Source: Bordetella parapertussis
Lineage (GTDB): Bacteria; Pseudomonadota; Gammaproteobacteria; Burkholderiales; Burkholderiaceae_C
Assembly (NCBI GenBank): GCA_945900685.1
Contig: CAMDJS010000056.1
Coordinates: forward strand, 1-12,528
Direction of reading: 5' to 3'
Length of the DNA stretch: 12,528 nucleotides
Shown: piece after piece, positions 1 through 8,282 of the stretch
How the letters are laid out: each line of letters begins with the position of its first letter
Position numbering within the stretch: the stretch's first letter is position 1
The notes under the pieces: model-generated
The model's database searches: none
What the model was told of the DNA's origin: nothing
The model's input: only the letters and a program-made list of their open reading frames with translations
Program-made: the position numbers and the translations under genes

Positions 1-2704
1 AGGCATCACCGGCACCGGCGGCGCGGGCAAATCTTCGCTCACCGACGAATTGATTCGCCGCTTTCGCTTGGACCAAAACGACGCGATTCGCATTGCAGTG
101 ATTTCGATTGACCCATCGCGGCGCAAAAGCGGCGGCGCGCTGTTGGGCGACCGCATACGCATGAACGCCATTTCTCCTTGGGGCAAATTGGATAAATTGG
201 GGTCAGACACCGATTTGTCAAAGCAACGCGTGTTCATGCGTTCTTTGGCCACGCGCGAATTCGGCAGCGAAATCAGCGCCGCACTGCCTGACGTGATTGC
301 CGCCGCCAAATGCGCCGGTTTCGATCTGGTCGTGGTTGAGACATCCGGCATAGGCCAAGGCGATGCAGCCATCGTGCCGCACGTGGACATTCCTTTGTAC
401 GTGATGACGCCCGAGTTCGGCGCCGCCAGCCAACTGGAAAAAATCGACATGCTGGACTTTGCCGAGTTTGTCGCCATCAACAAATTCGACCGCAAGGGCT
501 CTGCTGACGCGCTGCGCGATGTCTCCAAACAAGTGCAACGCAACCGCGAAGCCTGGACCACGCCGACCGAGAAGATGCCAGTGTTCGGCACCATGGCCGC
601 ACATTTCAACGACGACGGCGTGACCGCGCTTTACCAAGCCATGAAACCGCGTTTGCAAGAACTGGGTTTGGCTTTGAGCGATGCGCGTTTGCCGCTGGTG
701 AATGTGCGCCACAGCTCGCACCAGACGCCCATCGTGCCGTCTTCTCGCAGTCGTTATTTGGCCGAGATCAGCGACACCGTGCGCGGCTACAAACACCGCG
801 CTCGCGCACAAGCACAACTGGCCCGCGAAGTGCAGCAATTGAAAGCCGCCTCGGCCATGCTGGCGGAGGGCAAACCGAACAAGCCGCGCGCCTCAGAAGC
901 CAGCTTGGGGCTGGCGCTGGAGCGCGAAGAACGCTTAGACGCAGATGCACGCACCCTGTTGAAAGACTGGCCGACCTTGAAAGCCGATTACTCCGGCGAC
1001 GAGTTAGTGGTCAAGGTGCGTGACAAAGAAATCCGCAGCAGCCTGGTGACCCTGTCTCTCAGCGGCACGCCGGTACGCAAAGTGGCCTTGCCCACCTTTC
1101 ACGACCATGGCGACATACTGCAATGGCTGATGCTTGACAACGTGCCGGGGCGCTATCCCTACACCGCAGGCACGTTCGCGTTCAAACGCGACAACGAAGA
1201 CCCGACGCGCATGTTCGCCGGTGAAGGCGATGCGTTTCGCACCAACCGCCGCTTCAAACTGTTGAGTGAAGGCATGCCGGCCAAGCGCTTGTCGACCGCT
1301 TTCGATTCGGTCACGCTCTACGGCAACGACCCGGACTTGCGTCCCGACATCTACGGCAAGGTCGGTAATTCAGGCGTCAGTATCGCCACACTGGACGACA
1401 TGAAGGTTTTGTACGACGGTTTTGATTTGTGCTCACCCGCTACCAGCGTGTCCATGACCATCAACGGGCCGGCGCCGACGATTTTGGCGATGTTCATGAA
1501 CACCGCCATCGACCAGAACTTGGAGAAGTTCCGCACAGAAAAAGGCCGCGAACCTTCAACGACCGAGGGGGCAGACATAAGGACTTGGGTGCTGCAAAAC
1601 GTGCGCGGCACAGTACAAGCTGACATCTTGAAAGAAGACCAAGGCCAGAACACCTGTTTATTCAGCACCGAGTTCTCTCTCAAGGTCATGGGCGATATCG
1701 CGCAGTATTTTGTCGAGCACCAGGTGCGCAATTTCTACAGCGTATCCATCAGCGGCTATCACATCGCCGAGGCTGGCGCCAACCCGATTTCACAACTGGC
1801 ATTCACCCTGTCCAACGGTTTTACGTTTGTCGAAGCCTATCTGGCGCGCGGCATGCACATCGATGACTTTGCGCCCAATCTCTCGTTCTTTTTCAGCAAC
1901 GGCATGGACCCGGAGTACACCGTCATGGGACGCGTCGCGCGCCGTATTTGGGCGGTGGCGATGAAAGAAAAATACGGCGCCAACGACCGTTCACAAAAAC
2001 TCAAATACCACATACAAACCAGCGGCCGTTCACTGCATGCGCAAGAAATCCAGTTCAACGACATCCGTACCACGCTGCAAGCACTGATCGCGATCTACGA
2101 CAACTGCAACAGCTTGCACACCAACGCGTTTGACGAAGCCATCACCACGCCCACCGAAGATTCGGTACGCCGCGCTATGGCGATTCAACTCATCATCAAC
2201 CGCGAATGGGGCTTGGCGAAAAACGAAAACCCGTCGCAAGGCGCTTTCATCATCGAGGAGTTGACCGAACTGGTCGAAGAGGCGGTACTTTCAGAGTTTG
2301 TCGCGATTGCCGAACGCGGCGGAGTGCTCGGCGCCATGGAAACCGGCTACCAGCGTGGCAAGATCCAAGACGAATCCATGCATTACGAAATGCTCAAACA
2401 CACGGGTGAACTGCCCATCATCGGGGTCAACACGTTCAAATCACCACAAGCCAATGAAGTGCCGCAAAAAATTGAACTCGCGCGCTCGACAGATGAAGAA
2501 AAACAAAATCAATTACAACGCCTTAACGATTTCCACCAGCGTAACGCCGCTGCTTCTGCTGACATGCTCAAGCAACTACAGCAAGCGGTGATAGCTAATG
2601 AGAATGTTTTTCAAGTGCTGATGGATGCGGTGCGCGTGTGTTCGCTGGGTCAGATCACGAACGCTTTGTTCGAGGTAGGCGGCCAGTACCGGCGCAATAT
2701 GTAA
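1..2704 (+). CDS. icmF: Fused isobutyryl-CoA mutase IcmF, 5'-truncated by window edge
   Basis: Adenosylcobalamin-dependent mutase that interconverts isobutyryl-CoA and n-butyryl-CoA, fused to its own G-protein chaperone. The reading frame is open from base 2, so the gene starts upstream; 900 residues are visible, against roughly 1,090 in full-length IcmF. The missing part is the N-terminal B12-binding domain. Counting from the first visible codon, the MeaI-type GTPase comes first: P-loop GTGGAGKSS (4-12), the [15 protein letters not shown] segment (about 36-50), ETSGIGQGD (113-121) and NKFD (160-163). A charged, Ala-rich linker (about 255-310) leads to the mutase TIM barrel. There Phe392 and Gln549 occupy the positions of Tyr89 and Arg207 of methylmalonyl-CoA mutase, and His587 in SISGYH is the catalytic histidine. 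Phe/Gln is the known signature of isobutyryl-CoA mutases. The gene ends in TAA and converges on the ntrX-like gene. An ATG at base 50 is internal and not the start. Branched-chain acyl-CoA variants such as pivalyl-CoA are possible side substrates. Confidence 0.95.
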   Translation, partial: GITGTGGAGKSSLTDELIRRFRLDQNDAIRIAVISIDPSRRKSGGALLGDRIRMNAISPWGKLDKLGSDTDLSKQRVFMRSLATREFGSEISAALPDVIAAAKCAGFDLVVVETSGIGQGDAAIVPHVDIPLYVMTPEFGAASQLEKIDMLDFAEFVAINKFDRKGSADALRDVSKQVQRNREAWTTPTEKMPVFGTMAAHFNDDGVTALYQAMKPRLQELGLALSDARLPLVNVRHSSHQTPIVPSSRSRYLAEISDTVRGYKHRARAQAQLAREVQQLKAASAMLAEGKPNKPRASEASLGLALEREERLDADARTLLKDWPTLKADYSGDELVVKVRDKEIRSSLVTLSLSGTPVRKVALPTFHDHGDILQWLMLDNVPGRYPYTAGTFAFKRDNEDPTRMFAGEGDAFRTNRRFKLLSEGMPAKRLSTAFDSVTLYGNDPDLRPDIYGKVGNSGVSIATLDDMKVLYDGFDLCSPATSVSMTINGPAPTILAMFMNTAIDQNLEKFRTEKGREPSTTEGADIRTWVLQNVRGTVQADILKEDQGQNTCLFSTEFSLKVMGDIAQYFVEHQVRNFYSVSISGYHIAEAGANPISQLAFTLSNGFTFVEAYLARGMHIDDFAPNLSFFFSNGMDPEYTVMGRVARRIWAVAMKEKYGANDRSQKLKYHIQTSGRSLHAQEIQFNDIRTTLQALIAIYDNCNSLHTNAFDEAITTPTEDSVRRAMAIQLIINREWGLAKNENPSQGAFIIEELTELVEEAVLSEFVAIAERGGVLGAMETGYQRGKIQDESMHYEMLKHTGELPIIGVNTFKSPQANEVPQKIELARSTDEEKQNQLQRLNDFHQRNAAASADMLKQLQQAVIANENVFQVLMDAVRVCSLGQITNALFEVGGQYRRNM

Positions 2705-2720
2705 CTGGCCAATAAGTTAA

Positions 2721-2746
2721 AGGCTTGTCACACCAACTGACAGCCT
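2721..2746. terminator. Small hairpin between convergent genes, possible bidirectional terminator
   Basis: In the 70-bp gap between the icmF and ntrX-like stop codons, AGGCTTGTCA and TGACAGCCT form a 9-bp stem with one bulged T around a 7-base loop. On the minus strand the stem is followed by a broken T-rich run (TTTAACTTATT), which would suit termination of the ntrX-side operon. On the plus strand there is no clear T run. The position fits a shared terminator, but the stem is short and the assignment is an inference. Confidence 0.4.
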
Positions 2747-2774
2747 GTGTCTTGCACAAGGCCGGGCATTGACA

Positions 2775-3473
2775 TTAACTGGCGCTGTTGCCGCGTTTGC
2801 CGCGTGACAAATCCACGCCCAACTGCTTGAGCTTGCGGTACAAATGGGTGCGCTCTAGACCGGTTTTTTCAGCCACGCGGGTCATGGACCCGCCTTCTTG
2901 CGCCAGATGAAATTCGAAATACGCTTTTTCAAAACTGTCGCGCGCTTCACGCAGCGGGTTGTTCAAATCAAAACTTTGCACCGGCTGCATCACCGCCGGT
3001 AACGCGGCTGCAGTCATTGGCATGGCGGGCGCCATCCCCAACGGACGGACGGCGGATGATGGCTGTAGAAGAGTTGTAGCCGCTGCTGTTGCGCGACCGA
3101 GTGCAGCTGTTTTGCGGTTCAGGCCTTGCTCGACTGACTTCAGCAGCTTTTGCATGGTGATGGGTTTTTCCAGAAAGGCCATGGCACCAATGCGGGTGGC
3201 TTCCACCGCTGTGTCAATGGTGGCATGACCGCTCATCATGATGACAGGCATATTCAACAAGCCCGTACTCGCCCATTCTTTGAGGAGTGTCACGCCGTCA
3301 GTGTCCGGCATCCAGATGTCTAAAAGCACCAGGTCAGGTTGCAGTTCAGCGCGTATCGCTCGCGCCTCGGCTGCGTTCATGGCCAGTTCCACCTGATGAC
3401 CTTCATCATTGAGAATTTCAAACAACAAATCACGAATGCCGAGTTCGTCGTCTACCACCAGAATAGTTGCCAT
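2775..3473 (-). CDS. Short NtrX-like response regulator (receiver + Fis HTH, no AAA+ domain)
   Basis: Response regulator of 232 residues, expected to take phosphate from the NtrY kinase encoded just upstream and to bind DNA. Residues 1-120 are a CheY-like receiver with acidic pocket Asp8/Asp9, phosphoacceptor Asp52 in LLDIWMPD, Ser81 and Lys103 (EKP). Residues about 121-167 are a low-complexity Ala/Pro/Met linker. Residues about 168-222 are a Fis-type helix-turn-helix, beginning PLREARDSFEKAYFEFHL and ending ERTHLYRKLKQLGV, which closely resembles the C-terminus of NtrX. Canonical NtrX is about 450 residues with a central sigma-54-activating AAA+ ATPase; here no Walker A or GAFTGA motif is present. 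It therefore probably does not activate sigma-54 polymerase and would act as an ordinary repressor or activator. The ATG lies 7 bp after the ntrY stop with no clear Shine-Dalgarno, suggesting translational coupling. Family assignment is firm; target genes are unknown. Confidence 0.9.
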   Translation of the reverse strand: MATILVVDDELGIRDLLFEILNDEGHQVELAMNAAEARAIRAELQPDLVLLDIWMPDTDGVTLLKEWASTGLLNMPVIMMSGHATIDTAVEATRIGAMAFLEKPITMQKLLKSVEQGLNRKTAALGRATAAATTLLQPSSAVRPLGMAPAMPMTAAALPAVMQPVQSFDLNNPLREARDSFEKAYFEFHLAQEGGSMTRVAEKTGLERTHLYRKLKQLGVDLSRGKRGNSAS

Positions 3474-3480
3474 GAAGTTT

Positions 3481-5742
3481 TCAGAGTTCAGTTTCAGGGG
3501 AGTTTACAAGGCGAAATGATAGCGATACTTGCGCACCGCCAATCAGTTCAGCTTGCAAACGGTTTTTGATTTCAATGCGTGCATTATGTTCATCTGCAAT
3601 TTTTTTGACGACCGCCAGTCCTAAACCCGTGCCGCTGGCTTTGGTGGTGACGTAAGGCTCAAATGCACGTTGCAACACCGCTTCGCTGAAACCGGGGCCA
3701 TTATCAAGGACGGTCAGTCGCACACGCTGTGACTGCGGTCTGGCTTCGGTGCGAACCCAGACCTGCGCATGTGCTTGCTCCATGCTGGCATCTTGCGCAT
3801 TTTGAATCAGGTTATGTACCACCTGACGCAGTTGTGCCGCATCCCCCATCACCCAAGGCAAACCTGTTTGCAACTCCCAAGCCACTGGCACACGGGCGTT
3901 TTCATTGTTGTAGAGCGTCATCATCTCCGTGAGCAATGCATTCAAATCCAACGCTTGCAAACGTGCCGCAGGCAATCTGCCGAAGTCCCGGAATTCATTG
4001 ACCAAACGCTGCAAAGCATCGACTTGCTCCACAATGGTTTTGACTGATTTGGTGAGCAGCGCTTGCTCCATTTCAGGCAGTTTGCCGTCCAGTTTCATGG
4101 CCAAACGTTCTGCGGATAACTGGATCGGCGTCAAGGGATTTTTGATCTCATGCGCGAGTCGTCTGGCCACCTCGGTCCAGGCCTGGCTGCGTTGGGCGGA
4201 CACAATGTCAGAGATGTCATCAAACACCAGCAGCCATTCGCCTTGCGGTAGCAAAGCGCCACGCGCCACCAAGGTGACATGTCTTTCACTTTGCGTAGAA
4301 AAATTCTTGGCACTGGTCAGAGGCGTTGCATCCAATTCAAACGATTGTTCCCAATGGTCAAGCTGCCCTTGTTTTTCTGAAGCGAGTTCATGAAACTGAT
4401 CGATGACTTGCCTGGCGAACTCTTGCAAGCCATCCATATCCAGAAAACTACTGCCGACATCTATAGGCAAAGTCAATTTCAATATTCGGTTGGCGCCGGG
4501 GTTGACAGACAAGACCTTGGCCGTGTCGTCCAACAACACCACGCCTGCCGTCAAGTTATCCAACATGGTTTGCAAATGGCTGCGCGCTAAATCGAGTTGC
4601 GCCATGCTGCGCTCAACGGTGTTTCTGGCTTCGAACAATTGCTGCGTCATCACAGAGAAAGAGCGCGTCAATCCGTCGAGTTCGTCCTTGCCTTGCAAAA
4701 AAGGCTTGGGACGCAAATCACCGGCGGCCACATCCCGCACACCTTCGGCCAACAGCAGCAGCGGTCTGGCCAACTGGTTGCCCAGCAACACGGCCAGCAA
4801 CACCGCGCCAAACACCGAGAGAAACAAACTCAGGGTCAAGGTGCCGATGTACATGCGTTCTAAACCGTTGCGCGCAAGCGCTCTTTCTTGGTACTCACGG
4901 TTGGCTTCCAGCACGGCTTTGGCATTGGACACCAACGCAGGGGGAAGTTTCTTGACCACTTGCAACACCATGGCCTGCTGGTCCAATTGAAAGCCCGTGT
5001 CCGGCAGTCGCCACAGCACTTTGATACGCGGCACAGTGTCTGCGGCACCCGACTCCTCCAGGCCTTCGCTGCGCCAGCTGCTGCCTTGCGAACGCACTTG
5101 CCGCCATTCAGATGCGCCAGGCAGCTCGGGGCGAAGCACATAGCCGGATTCATTGACACTGGCCACCAGTTTGATGTTGCCTTGCCATAGGCTGACCTCG
5201 GCGGCGTCGAGTTGGTCACGGATTTTCTCCAGACTCACGGTCGACTGCTCACGTGTTGCATGGCGCATATTGCCACTGGCATTGCGTACCCCGACAATCA
5301 ATTCGCTGGCCAAACTCTCCAAGGTAGAGCGGCTCAAACTCAAGCCTGCGTCCAAGGCCACTTCAACCTTATTATCAAACCAGACTTCGATGGAGCGGGT
5401 CACAAACTGGTAAGACACGGCGTAAATCAACACCCCAGGCAAGATACCGACCAAGGCAAAGATGGCGGCCAATTTCACCAACAAGCGACTGCCGAATTTG
5501 CCTTGCCGCAGTCGCTGTGACAAACGCCAACCGATCCAACTGATGACGGCGAATAAAAACACGGCCAGCACCGCGTTCAAGTCAAACAACAAACTGTAGT
5601 TTTGTTCGTAAACGTCCCAACGTTGTGTGGCTTGGGTCAGCAAAAACAGCAAGATCAGCGACACCGACACCAAAATAGACATGATCACAACCAGCAACCA
5701 ACTGCGGTGTCGCAGTGCGCTCCAGGTGTTGGATTGCGTCAT
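3481..5742 (-). CDS. ntrY: NtrY-type membrane sensor histidine kinase
   Basis: Inner-membrane histidine kinase of 753 residues, the sensor half of an NtrY/NtrX system. Three hydrophobic segments lie at about 15-36, 50-73 and 90-112. A presumed periplasmic sensor region follows (about 113-297), then a transmembrane segment at about 298-321, a HAMP domain (about 322-375) and a PAS domain (about 385-515). The HisKA domain carries phosphoacceptor His531 in RRLAHEIKNPLTPIQLSAERL, the form typical of NtrY. The ATPase domain shows the N box (HNLIQNAQDAS, 643-653), G1 (DNGPGF, 680-685) and G2 (GTGLGL, 704-709). Length and architecture match full-length NtrY, so the kinase looks intact although its partner regulator is shortened. 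Its ATG overlaps the TGA of the DUF4390 gene by 4 bp (ATGA), which indicates coupled translation. NtrY systems are linked in other bacteria to nitrogen, redox or envelope signals; the ligand here cannot be read from sequence. Confidence 0.93.
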   Translation of the reverse strand: MTQSNTWSALRHRSWLLVVIMSILVSVSLILLFLLTQATQRWDVYEQNYSLLFDLNAVLAVFLFAVISWIGWRLSQRLRQGKFGSRLLVKLAAIFALVGILPGVLIYAVSYQFVTRSIEVWFDNKVEVALDAGLSLSRSTLESLASELIVGVRNASGNMRHATREQSTVSLEKIRDQLDAAEVSLWQGNIKLVASVNESGYVLRPELPGASEWRQVRSQGSSWRSEGLEESGAADTVPRIKVLWRLPDTGFQLDQQAMVLQVVKKLPPALVSNAKAVLEANREYQERALARNGLERMYIGTLTLSLFLSVFGAVLLAVLLGNQLARPLLLLAEGVRDVAAGDLRPKPFLQGKDELDGLTRSFSVMTQQLFEARNTVERSMAQLDLARSHLQTMLDNLTAGVVLLDDTAKVLSVNPGANRILKLTLPIDVGSSFLDMDGLQEFARQVIDQFHELASEKQGQLDHWEQSFELDATPLTSAKNFSTQSERHVTLVARGALLPQGEWLLVFDDISDIVSAQRSQAWTEVARRLAHEIKNPLTPIQLSAERLAMKLDGKLPEMEQALLTKSVKTIVEQVDALQRLVNEFRDFGRLPAARLQALDLNALLTEMMTLYNNENARVPVAWELQTGLPWVMGDAAQLRQVVHNLIQNAQDASMEQAHAQVWVRTEARPQSQRVRLTVLDNGPGFSEAVLQRAFEPYVTTKASGTGLGLAVVKKIADEHNARIEIKNRLQAELIGGAQVSLSFRLVNSPETEL

Positions 5743-6362
5743 TTGTTGAGTTCTTCGAGACGCAAGCTGTGGGTGTAGTTGACGTTCCAGTCGCTGCTGG
5801 ACTGGTTACCGAATTGCAATGCCTGCGGTAACTGACTCAGGTCTAGGCGAAAACGCAAATCCAATCGCTGCTTGACATCTTTTTGCAAAATACTCGGTTC
5901 TGCCACGCGCCAGCGACTGATTTTTTGCAATGCTTGCAGGGCATCGCGCAGACTGTCAAAGCTGCTCCCCAGCGTGACACCTAAGCCTGTACTCACCACA
6001 GGCGCGGATGACACGTGCATACGCCAACGGCGGGATAAGGGTTGGTAAGTGAGTCGGTAATAACGCTCTGTGATGCCTACGCTTTTGTCATACCAGTACC
6101 AACGCTCACGCATGACCTCGGCTTGCAGCACAAAGCTCAGTGGCATGCCCCGGGTCAATGCATCTTCAAGCCCGGCTGACAATTCAAATTCAAAATTGCC
6201 GCTGACATAGACACCATCCTCGCCGCGCTCTATGAGTGGTTCAGAGAACTGGACGGCAATTTGCGCCATGGCGGGCTGCATCATCCAATGGCAAACCAAA
6301 AAGATGACACCGGCCAGCCACTTCAGTGACTTTGCTTGTGTAAACCCGGTCATTTCAAACAT
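5739..6362 (-). CDS. Exported DUF4390 family protein
   Basis: Protein of about 207 residues with an N-terminal signal peptide: Lys14, a hydrophobic core (about 15-28) and a likely signal peptidase I site AMA|Q after residue 33. The mature part contains the DUF4390 pattern: GVYVSGNFEFELSAGLEDAL, then LQAEVMRERWYWYDKSVG and YRLTYQPLSRRWRMHV. DUF4390 proteins are of unknown function and are commonly encoded between rsmB and ntrY in Betaproteobacteria, as here. I infer a periplasmic or membrane-anchored role, possibly connected with NtrY sensing. Start choice: the frame is open further upstream to 6434, but that would overlap rsmB by 80 bp and place the signal peptide internally. The ATG at 6362 has GGAAAAA about 10 bases upstream and overlaps the rsmB end by 8 bp. 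The next ATG at 6353, one base after the rsmB stop, is equally possible and gives 204 residues. The stop overlaps the ntrY ATG. Confidence 0.85.
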   Translation of the reverse strand: MFEMTGFTQAKSLKWLAGVIFLVCHWMMQPAMAQIAVQFSEPLIERGEDGVYVSGNFEFELSAGLEDALTRGMPLSFVLQAEVMRERWYWYDKSVGITERYYRLTYQPLSRRWRMHVSSAPVVSTGLGVTLGSSFDSLRDALQALQKISRWRVAEPSILQKDVKQRLDLRFRLDLSQLPQALQFGNQSSSDWNVNYTHSLRLEELNK

Positions 6363-7707
6363 CTTTTTGTTTTTCCAACAAAGCGTAAAAAAATCCATCG
6401 TGCTCCCCGGACAGATTGTCCGAGACAGTTGCACCCTTTGCGGTCATGCCCGGCCACAATTGCCCCGGCGACGCCAGCAATTGGGCATCACTGTTGTTTG
6501 CAAGAAACGATTGGATCTGGTCTTCACCTTCCAATTTGAACAAAGAACATGTGCAGTACAACAAACGTCCTCCTGCAACCAACAGCGGCCACAAGGCTTT
6601 CAGCAGTTTTTGCTGCTGCGCGGCCAATCCTGCCACATCACTTTCGCGTCTAAGCCATGGAATATCCGGATGTCTTCGCACAATGCCTGAAGCGGTGCAT
6701 GGAGCATCCAGCAAAATGGCATCAAACCGTTGCTGGTTCCACCAAGTCTGGGGCTGTGAGGCATCTGCACATGTCACCAAAGCTTGCAACTGCAAGCGCT
6801 GCAAATTATCACGTACCCGTTGACAACGGCTCTCGTCCACATCGATAGCCAACAAATCTATGTCAGCCAACTCCAGCAAATGCGCTGTTTTTCCGCCGGG
6901 AGCAGCGCAGGCATCCAGCACATGCCATCGACCCGATACAGGTGGACTCAAACCATTCAATAGCAAAGGTGCTGCCAGTTGAGCCCCCGGGTCTTGCACG
7001 GAGAACCAGCCTTTGTCAAAACCCGCCAAGCTCTGCACATGGCTTGCGCGGTGCAGAACCAATCCGTAATCACCGCAAACATCAGAGCCCACGCCCTGTT
7101 GCTGCCACGTGGTTTGCAATTGCTCGCGGCTCAAATGCCGTTGATTGACACGCACCGCCATGGGCGCGGCTTGTTGGCTGGCCAGCAACACGGCTTGCCA
7201 ATCCTGCGGATGGTCGCTTTGCAAAGCCTTGATCCACCACTCGGGGTGGTTCCACCGGGCCGATGGTTGTGCATCGGTGGCTTGCATCAAGGCTTGGCGT
7301 TCTCTGTCAAAGCGCCGGATACAGGCATTGAGGAATGCGGCTTGGGCGCGCGTGGACGGGTCGCGTTTGGCGGCTTCCACCAATTGGTTGACCAAGGTAT
7401 GCATCGGGTACATGGCGTATTCTTGCAATGCCAAACCCAGACCGATGCACAACAAGTCATCCACCACGGGTTGAGGCGCGCGTGTCACCAGCAAAGGCTT
7501 GAGAGCCATGGTTCGTCCCCATTGCCTGAGCACTGCAAACAACAAAGCCTGCGCACCCGCTTTTAAAAGCGGTTCAACCCAGGCCAAGGCTTGTGTGTGG
7601 TTTTTGCCTTGGCGCACTGCGCGCAATGCCACAGCGCAAGCCCGTAACTGTTGCCACAAGGCAGGCGTCTGGACTGCAGCGTTTTGCTTTGACGGTGCTT
7701 GCGTCAC
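6355..7707 (-). CDS. rsmB: 16S rRNA (cytosine-967-C5)-methyltransferase RsmB
   Basis: SAM-dependent enzyme that places m5C at position 967 of 16S rRNA during 30S assembly. It has 450 residues, against about 430 in E. coli. The N-terminal third (about 15-180) is the NusB-like RNA-binding domain, here rather diverged. The Rossmann methyltransferase domain follows, with motif I DACAAPGGKTAHLLEL (265-280, SAM binding), acidic motif II AIDVDESR (287-294), motif IV DAPCTASGIVRRHPD (334-348, Cys337) and motif VI YCTCS (384-388, Cys387 the expected nucleophile). The two cysteines are the pair used by RNA m5C methyltransferases: one attacks C6 of cytosine, the other releases the product. The start codon is GTG at 7707, overlapping the TGA of the lemA-like gene (GTGA). 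No Shine-Dalgarno is evident, so expression probably relies on coupling to the upstream gene. No other in-frame start lies nearby. Confidence 0.95.
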   Translation of the reverse strand: MTQAPSKQNAAVQTPALWQQLRACAVALRAVRQGKNHTQALAWVEPLLKAGAQALLFAVLRQWGRTMALKPLLVTRAPQPVVDDLLCIGLGLALQEYAMYPMHTLVNQLVEAAKRDPSTRAQAAFLNACIRRFDRERQALMQATDAQPSARWNHPEWWIKALQSDHPQDWQAVLLASQQAAPMAVRVNQRHLSREQLQTTWQQQGVGSDVCGDYGLVLHRASHVQSLAGFDKGWFSVQDPGAQLAAPLLLNGLSPPVSGRWHVLDACAAPGGKTAHLLELADIDLLAIDVDESRCQRVRDNLQRLQLQALVTCADASQPQTWWNQQRFDAILLDAPCTASGIVRRHPDIPWLRRESDVAGLAAQQQKLLKALWPLLVAGGRLLYCTCSLFKLEGEDQIQSFLANNSDAQLLASPGQLWPGMTAKGATVSDNLSGEHDGFFYALLEKQKDV

Positions 7708-8258
7708 AACACTGTGGCCGCGCGGAATTGAAACAGCTTGGCCAGCAAAGCGGCCGGGTAATGGTTGATGGCTTGGTTGTATTCGTAAATCGCCGCATTG
7801 AAGCGGCTCAACTCAGGTTGCACCAGCAAATCCAAGTCAAGCCAACGCTGCTTTAAATGATCGGGGATGTTGATGAAATACACATCCGGGTGGTTCAACG
7901 CCGCCCATGCGTCTTGCAATTCGGCTGCCGCATCATGCAAGGCTTGGGCACTGTCTTGCTCGAGGGTATGGTTTTGCATGTGTGCAATGGCCACCGTGGA
8001 TAAGCCCGCAGCCACTTGCAAACGTGTCCAATAACTGTGACCTAAATCGGAATTGCCAGCGTGATCCCACAATTGCGGCGCTGTCGCTGCCGCAGTTACT
8101 GCCTGCTGAACCACTTCCTGGTAATTCAGCAAAACGGCTTGTAATGGGCCGAATTGCTGTTTCACTTGTGCACGCAAACGCACCAGTCTGTTGTAAGCAC
8201 CCAGCGCCCAAAACACCAGAATGGCAAAAGCTATCCAGAACCAGCGTGATTGCAGCAT
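7704..8258 (-). CDS. Divergent LemA-like membrane-anchored protein
   Basis: Protein of 184 residues from the chosen ATG. One N-terminal hydrophobic helix (about 5-19, RFWIAFAILVFWALGAYN region) anchors it. It is followed by YNRLVRLRAQV and a mostly helical body ending in FNAAIYEYNQAINHYPAALLAKLFQFRAA. The YN-LV-LR opening and the YN-x-I-x-x-(Y/F)P-x-x-L-A-x-x-F-x-F closing motif are the signatures of the LemA family, whose biochemical role is unknown. The central LemA motif (IDVQLKRR-DLIPNLV) is not conserved here, so the protein is divergent. Start choice: a GTG at 8270 is in frame, but AGTAGGTG at 8275-8268 is placed to serve the ATG at 8258 and would overlap the GTG. The gene overlaps rsmB by 4 bp and follows rpoC by about 60 bp. 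It may have a scaffold role at the membrane, but no function can be assigned. Confidence 0.75.
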   Translation of the reverse strand: MLQSRWFWIAFAILVFWALGAYNRLVRLRAQVKQQFGPLQAVLLNYQEVVQQAVTAAATAPQLWDHAGNSDLGHSYWTRLQVAAGLSTVAIAHMQNHTLEQDSAQALHDAAAELQDAWAALNHPDVYFINIPDHLKQRWLDLDLLVQPELSRFNAAIYEYNQAINHYPAALLAKLFQFRAATVL

Positions 8259-8267
8259 GGTCAAAGA

Positions 8268-8275
8268 CACCTACT
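8268..8275 (-). promoter_or_regulatory. Ribosome binding site of the lemA-like gene
   Basis: On the minus strand AGTAGGTG precedes the ATG at 8258 by 9 bases. It is the only purine-rich Shine-Dalgarno-like element in the gap after rpoC. It decides the start in favour of the ATG over the GTG at 8270, which lies inside it. Confidence 0.45.
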
Positions 8276-8282
8276 GACATGA

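Noticed and set aside
218..838. 206-codon open frame on the minus strand inside icmF
   Set aside because: It lies fully opposite the GTPase domain of IcmF; the translation is low in known motifs and consistent with a reverse-strand shadow.
1..2704. IcmF lacking its B12-binding domain as a true variant
   Set aside because: The frame is open at the left edge and begins inside the P-loop, so the missing domain is a window-boundary effect.
4783..4806. Tandem 12-base repeat (CAGCAACACGGC / CAGCAACACCGC) in ntrY
   Set aside because: It simply encodes the repeated AVLLAVLL of a transmembrane helix; two copies with one mismatch do not suggest a functional repeat.
6363..6434. Longer N-terminus for the DUF4390 protein
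   Set aside because: It would overlap rsmB by 80 bp and bury an otherwise good signal peptide behind 24-27 unusual residues.
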